A stretch of DNA of 64,000 nt from Limnohabitans sp. (lineage in GTDB: Bacteria > Bacteroidota > Bacteroidia > Flavobacteriales > Flavobacteriaceae). The DNA lies in assembly GCA_030053945.1 (NCBI GenBank), contig JASGCW010000001.1, positions 138,148-202,147 on the forward strand, read 5' to 3'. Under the pieces are notes generated by a model that had not been told where the DNA came from, searched no databases, and was given only the letters and a program-made list of their open reading frames with translations. Shown one piece after another: positions 62,097 to 64,000 of the stretch; the first letter of the stretch is position 1, and each line of letters begins with the position of its first letter. The translations under genes and the position numbers were made by a program.

Positions 62097-63026
62097 ATGA
62101 ATCTTGAAAATCAATTAGAAAAAATATCCAGTTTCCAACATTTGGAACTTTTAGCCAATCAAATTGTAGAAGGCTTTATTTCAGGTATGCACAAAAGTCC
62201 GTTTCACGGTTTTTCGGCAGAATTTGCAGAGCATAAAATTTACAATACTGGCGAAAGCACAAAACATATAGACTGGAAACTATTTGCAAAAACAGATAGA
62301 TTATATACGAAACGTTTTGAAGAAGAAACCAATTTACGTTGTCATCTTATCATAGACAACTCTTCCTCTATGCATTATCCTAAACTAGAAAAAAATCAAT
62401 CATTTTATGAAAATAAAATTGGCTTTTCAGTTTTAGCTTCTGCCGTTTTGATGAATTTATTAAAAAAACAAAGAGATGCTGTTGGATTAAGCATATACTC
62501 TGATTCGTACGAATATTACTCACCTGAAAAAGGGAGTGATCGTCACCACAGAATGCTCTTGAACAAGTTAGAGAATTTACTCAAAACTCCTGATGAAACT
62601 AAACAGACAGACACTACAACCTACTTACATCAAATTGCCGAGAAAATGCATCGAAGATCGATGATAATATTATTTACAGATATGTTTCAAGGCAATAAAG
62701 AAGACGAAAAACTATTTAAAGCTTTACAACACTTAAAACATAACAAACATAAAGTTGTTCTATTTCATGTTTTTGACAAAAAAACCGAATATAGTTTTAA
62801 CTATGATAATTCTCCTCGAAAATTTATAGACTTAGAAAATGGCGATTCTATCAATGTTTTTGCTGAAAATATCAAAACCGAATATGAGAAAAAGGTAAAA
62901 ACATACTTTGAAACCATCTCTAACACCTGTGCAATGTACAAAATCAAATATGTACCAGTCTCTATTGATGAAAATTTTGAAAAAATATTAACCACATATT
63001 TAATTGAGAAACAGAAGTTTGGATAA
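62097..63026 (+). CDS. DUF58 domain-containing protein (vWA-type)
   Basis: A 309-residue cytoplasmic protein with a von Willebrand A-like core. The FSGMHKSPFHGFSAEFAEHK and HIDWKLFAKTDRLYTKRFEEE segments are typical of DUF58, and LIIDNSSSMHYP provides the DxSxS MIDAS motif. It usually works with a MoxR AAA-ATPase; none is adjacent here. It starts 83 bp after the divergent NTF2-like ATG. Confidence 0.88.
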   Translation: MNLENQLEKISSFQHLELLANQIVEGFISGMHKSPFHGFSAEFAEHKIYNTGESTKHIDWKLFAKTDRLYTKRFEEETNLRCHLIIDNSSSMHYPKLEKNQSFYENKIGFSVLASAVLMNLLKKQRDAVGLSIYSDSYEYYSPEKGSDRHHRMLLNKLENLLKTPDETKQTDTTTYLHQIAEKMHRRSMIILFTDMFQGNKEDEKLFKALQHLKHNKHKVVLFHVFDKKTEYSFNYDNSPRKFIDLENGDSINVFAENIKTEYEKKVKTYFETISNTCAMYKIKYVPVSIDENFEKILTTYLIEKQKFG

Positions 63027-63064
63027 ACAAGACAAAATAAAATGATTTTTTTTAAATAAAAAAC

Positions 63065-63094
63065 TTGCAGAAACAAAAAAGCATTGTATATTTG
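63065..63094 (+). promoter_or_regulatory. Promoter of tRNA-Asp
   Basis: TTG (63065-63067), 19-bp spacer, TATATTTG (63087-63094). It matches the Bacteroidota consensus and places the start at the tRNA gene. Confidence 0.8.
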
Positions 63095-63112
63095 CACTCG
63101 CAATACAGCACT

Positions 63113-63189
63113 GGTTTGGTAGTTCAGTTGGTTAGAATACATGCCTGTCACGCATGGGGTCGCGGGTTCGAGTCCCGTCCAGACCGCCA
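63113..63189 (+). tRNA. tRNA-Asp (anticodon GTC)
   Basis: Cloverleaf with acceptor GGTTTGG and CCAGACC, anticodon loop CTGTCAC (GTC), T-arm GCGGG TTCGAGT CCCGT. G at the discriminator position fits Asp. The 3' CCA is encoded (63187-63189). Confidence 0.97.
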
Positions 63190-63200
63190 GAAAAAAGAGG

Positions 63201-63228
63201 AAGCTCCGTTAAACAACGGAGCTTTTTT
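63201..63228 (+). terminator. Terminator of tRNA-Asp
   Basis: AAGCTCCGTT, AAAC, AACGGAGCTT, T-run. Confidence 0.92.
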
Positions 63229-63229
63229 G

Positions 63230-63376
63230 CCCTCTTACAGTATTTAAGATTAGTTGTGTTGTTTAGGCTATGGCTTTGTAACCCATAGCAGGTTTAGTAG
63301 TTAGACCAATGAAAAGCTTTCCATTAGTTTGGAGAGCTTTTTTGTTTTATGACCTTTACTCTCGGATCAAACTAAA
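63230..63376. other. Gene-free stretch after tRNA-Asp
   Basis: No ORF of substance. GGTTTAGTAGTTAGACC (63289-63306) resembles the 5' end of the tRNA-Asp just upstream, suggesting a decayed tRNA copy. The orphan terminator is the other feature in it. Confidence 0.45.
63312..63344 (+). terminator. Orphan terminator downstream of tRNA-Asp
   Basis: AAAGCTTTCCA, loop TTAGTT, TGGAGAGCTTTTTT (one wobble pair) at 63312-63344. No gene lies between it and the tRNA terminator, so it may end a lost transcript. Confidence 0.65.
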
Positions 63377-63755
63377 AAGGGTTCAAGCTAAAAAGTTGTG
63401 GATTTGATAAATTACACATATAAATTTGTAAGTCTAAAAAGAAAGAATTCTAGACCAAAACTAAAACTTCAGCAACACAGGTTACACAGAGTCACACAAA
63501 GGAAAGCACAAAGTTTTACAAAGTTGTTCCACTCCCAATTCTAAATTCTAATTTCCACCTTCCATCACCCATCATCCAGCACCTAAAGGGGATCAAGCTA
63601 AAAAGTTGTGGATTTGACAAATTACACATATAAATTTGCAAGTCTAAAAAGAAAGAATTCTAGGCCAAAACTTCCGCAACACAGGTTGCACAGAGTCGTA
63701 TAAAGGAAAACACAAAGTCTCATGAAGTTTTTCCAGCCCAATTCTAACTTCCAAA
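63377..63755 (+). repeat. Imperfect ~170-bp direct repeat in two copies, 210 bp apart
   Basis: Copy 1 about 63377-63550, copy 2 about 63587-63755. Both contain CAAGCTAAAAAGTTGTGGAT, AATTACACATATAAATTTG, AAAAAGAAAGAATTCTAG and CAACACAGGTTRCACAGAGT. The copies differ by small indels and are not coding. Confidence 0.85.
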
Positions 63756-63764
63756 GGTTGCTAA

Positions 63765-63815
63765 ACGGACACTGAGTGTCACACTGAGCTTGTCGAAGTG
63801 GTTCTCGAAGTGTCG
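63765..63815. repeat. CTGAGCTTGTCGAAGTG-type dispersed element
   Basis: GTCACACTGAGCTTGTCGAA is followed by partial copies GTGGTTCTCGAAG and TGTCGAAGCACC. A repeat of this family is widespread in intergenic DNA of related genomes (from general knowledge). Confidence 0.5.
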
Positions 63816-63822
63816 AAGCACC

Positions 63823-64000
63823 ACCACCCATCACCCATCTCCCATCACCCATCTCCCATCACCCATCTCCCATCACCCATCTTCCATCTCCCATCTTCCA
63901 TCTCCCATCTTCCATCTCCCATCTTCCATCTCCCATCTTCCATCTCCCATCTTCCATCTCCCATCTTCCATCTCCCATCTTCCATCTCCCATCTTCCATC
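63823..64000. repeat. 14-bp minisatellite array running off the window end
   Basis: Two nested arrays built from a CCCATCN heptamer: first units of CATCACCCATCTCC (about 3 copies), then CATCTCCCATCTTC (about 8 or more copies) to base 64000. The array continues beyond the window, so its length is unknown. Confidence 0.93.

Noticed and set aside
63065..63247. 60-codon ORF over tRNA-Asp
   Set aside because: It overlaps a well-formed tRNA gene, its promoter and terminator.
63823..64000. 14-bp repeats at the end considered as CRISPR
   Set aside because: There are no unique spacers; it is a simple minisatellite.

Overview
The window looks like a chromosomal segment of a Flavobacterium-type member of the Bacteroidota (low GC, order Flavobacteriales). 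Supporting signs are five proteins ending in type IX secretion (T9SS) sorting domains, Bacteroidota-type promoters (TTG, 17-23 bp spacer, TAnnTTTG), a TonB-dependent receptor behind a TPP riboswitch, an S46 dipeptidyl peptidase, a LytS/LytTR pair, and a DNA polymerase III alpha with a fused N-terminal exonuclease. No phage, transposase or CRISPR array is visible. Most genes are housekeeping.

Layout. 0-6 kb: the end of a U32 peptidase-family gene, a heme-motif T9SS protein, then a co-directional run of pirin, GNAT, YjdI-like, FMN reductase, DUF1801, SigZ-like sigma factor and a sterol-desaturase-family enzyme. 6-12.6 kb: an unrecognised membrane protein, HIT protein, greA, a degenerate Rieske-like lipoprotein, the TPP-riboswitch TonB receptor, and LpxH. 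13-23.4 kb: a large T9SS adhesin-like protein, Tet-type MFS pump, fabD, an Ala/Glu-rich lipoprotein, an aminotransferase-galE pair, waaA, and the LytTR/LytS system. 24-31.5 kb: a GH18 chitinase, DPP11-like peptidase, a second Ala-rich lipoprotein, a DUF1508 protein, a tiny PID-CTERM-like protein, bioB and tRNA-Ala. 31.6-34.9 kb: ferredoxin, a metallophosphoesterase, DUF3050 and an acyl-CoA dehydrogenase.

34.9-43.1 kb is the most interesting region. A beta-propeller hybrid-membrane histidine kinase and a NarL-type response regulator flank three secreted or lipid-anchored genes. A perfect 17-bp palindrome, TCACCCGAAATGGGTGA, lies upstream of each of the three, and its centre is exactly 35 bp from a promoter TTTG in all three cases. 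A fourth, weaker copy lies upstream of the regulator. Two of the three targets are repeat proteins predicted to be beta-propellers (7 and 14 repeats). I read this as a self-contained signalling module that has not been named here.

43-51 kb: trmN6-rimM-rpsP, ribF, a T9SS reprolysin-like metalloprotease, next to it a lipoprotein that is a stand-alone copy of the protease's N-terminal propeptide (possible inhibitor or chaperone), and lepA. 51-64 kb: two roadblock-like paralogs with an MFS transporter, dus, an RRM protein, dnaE, an outer-membrane protein, trxA, an NTF2-like protein, a DUF58 protein, tRNA-Asp, and a 0.6-kb repeat region ending in a 14-bp minisatellite that runs off the window.
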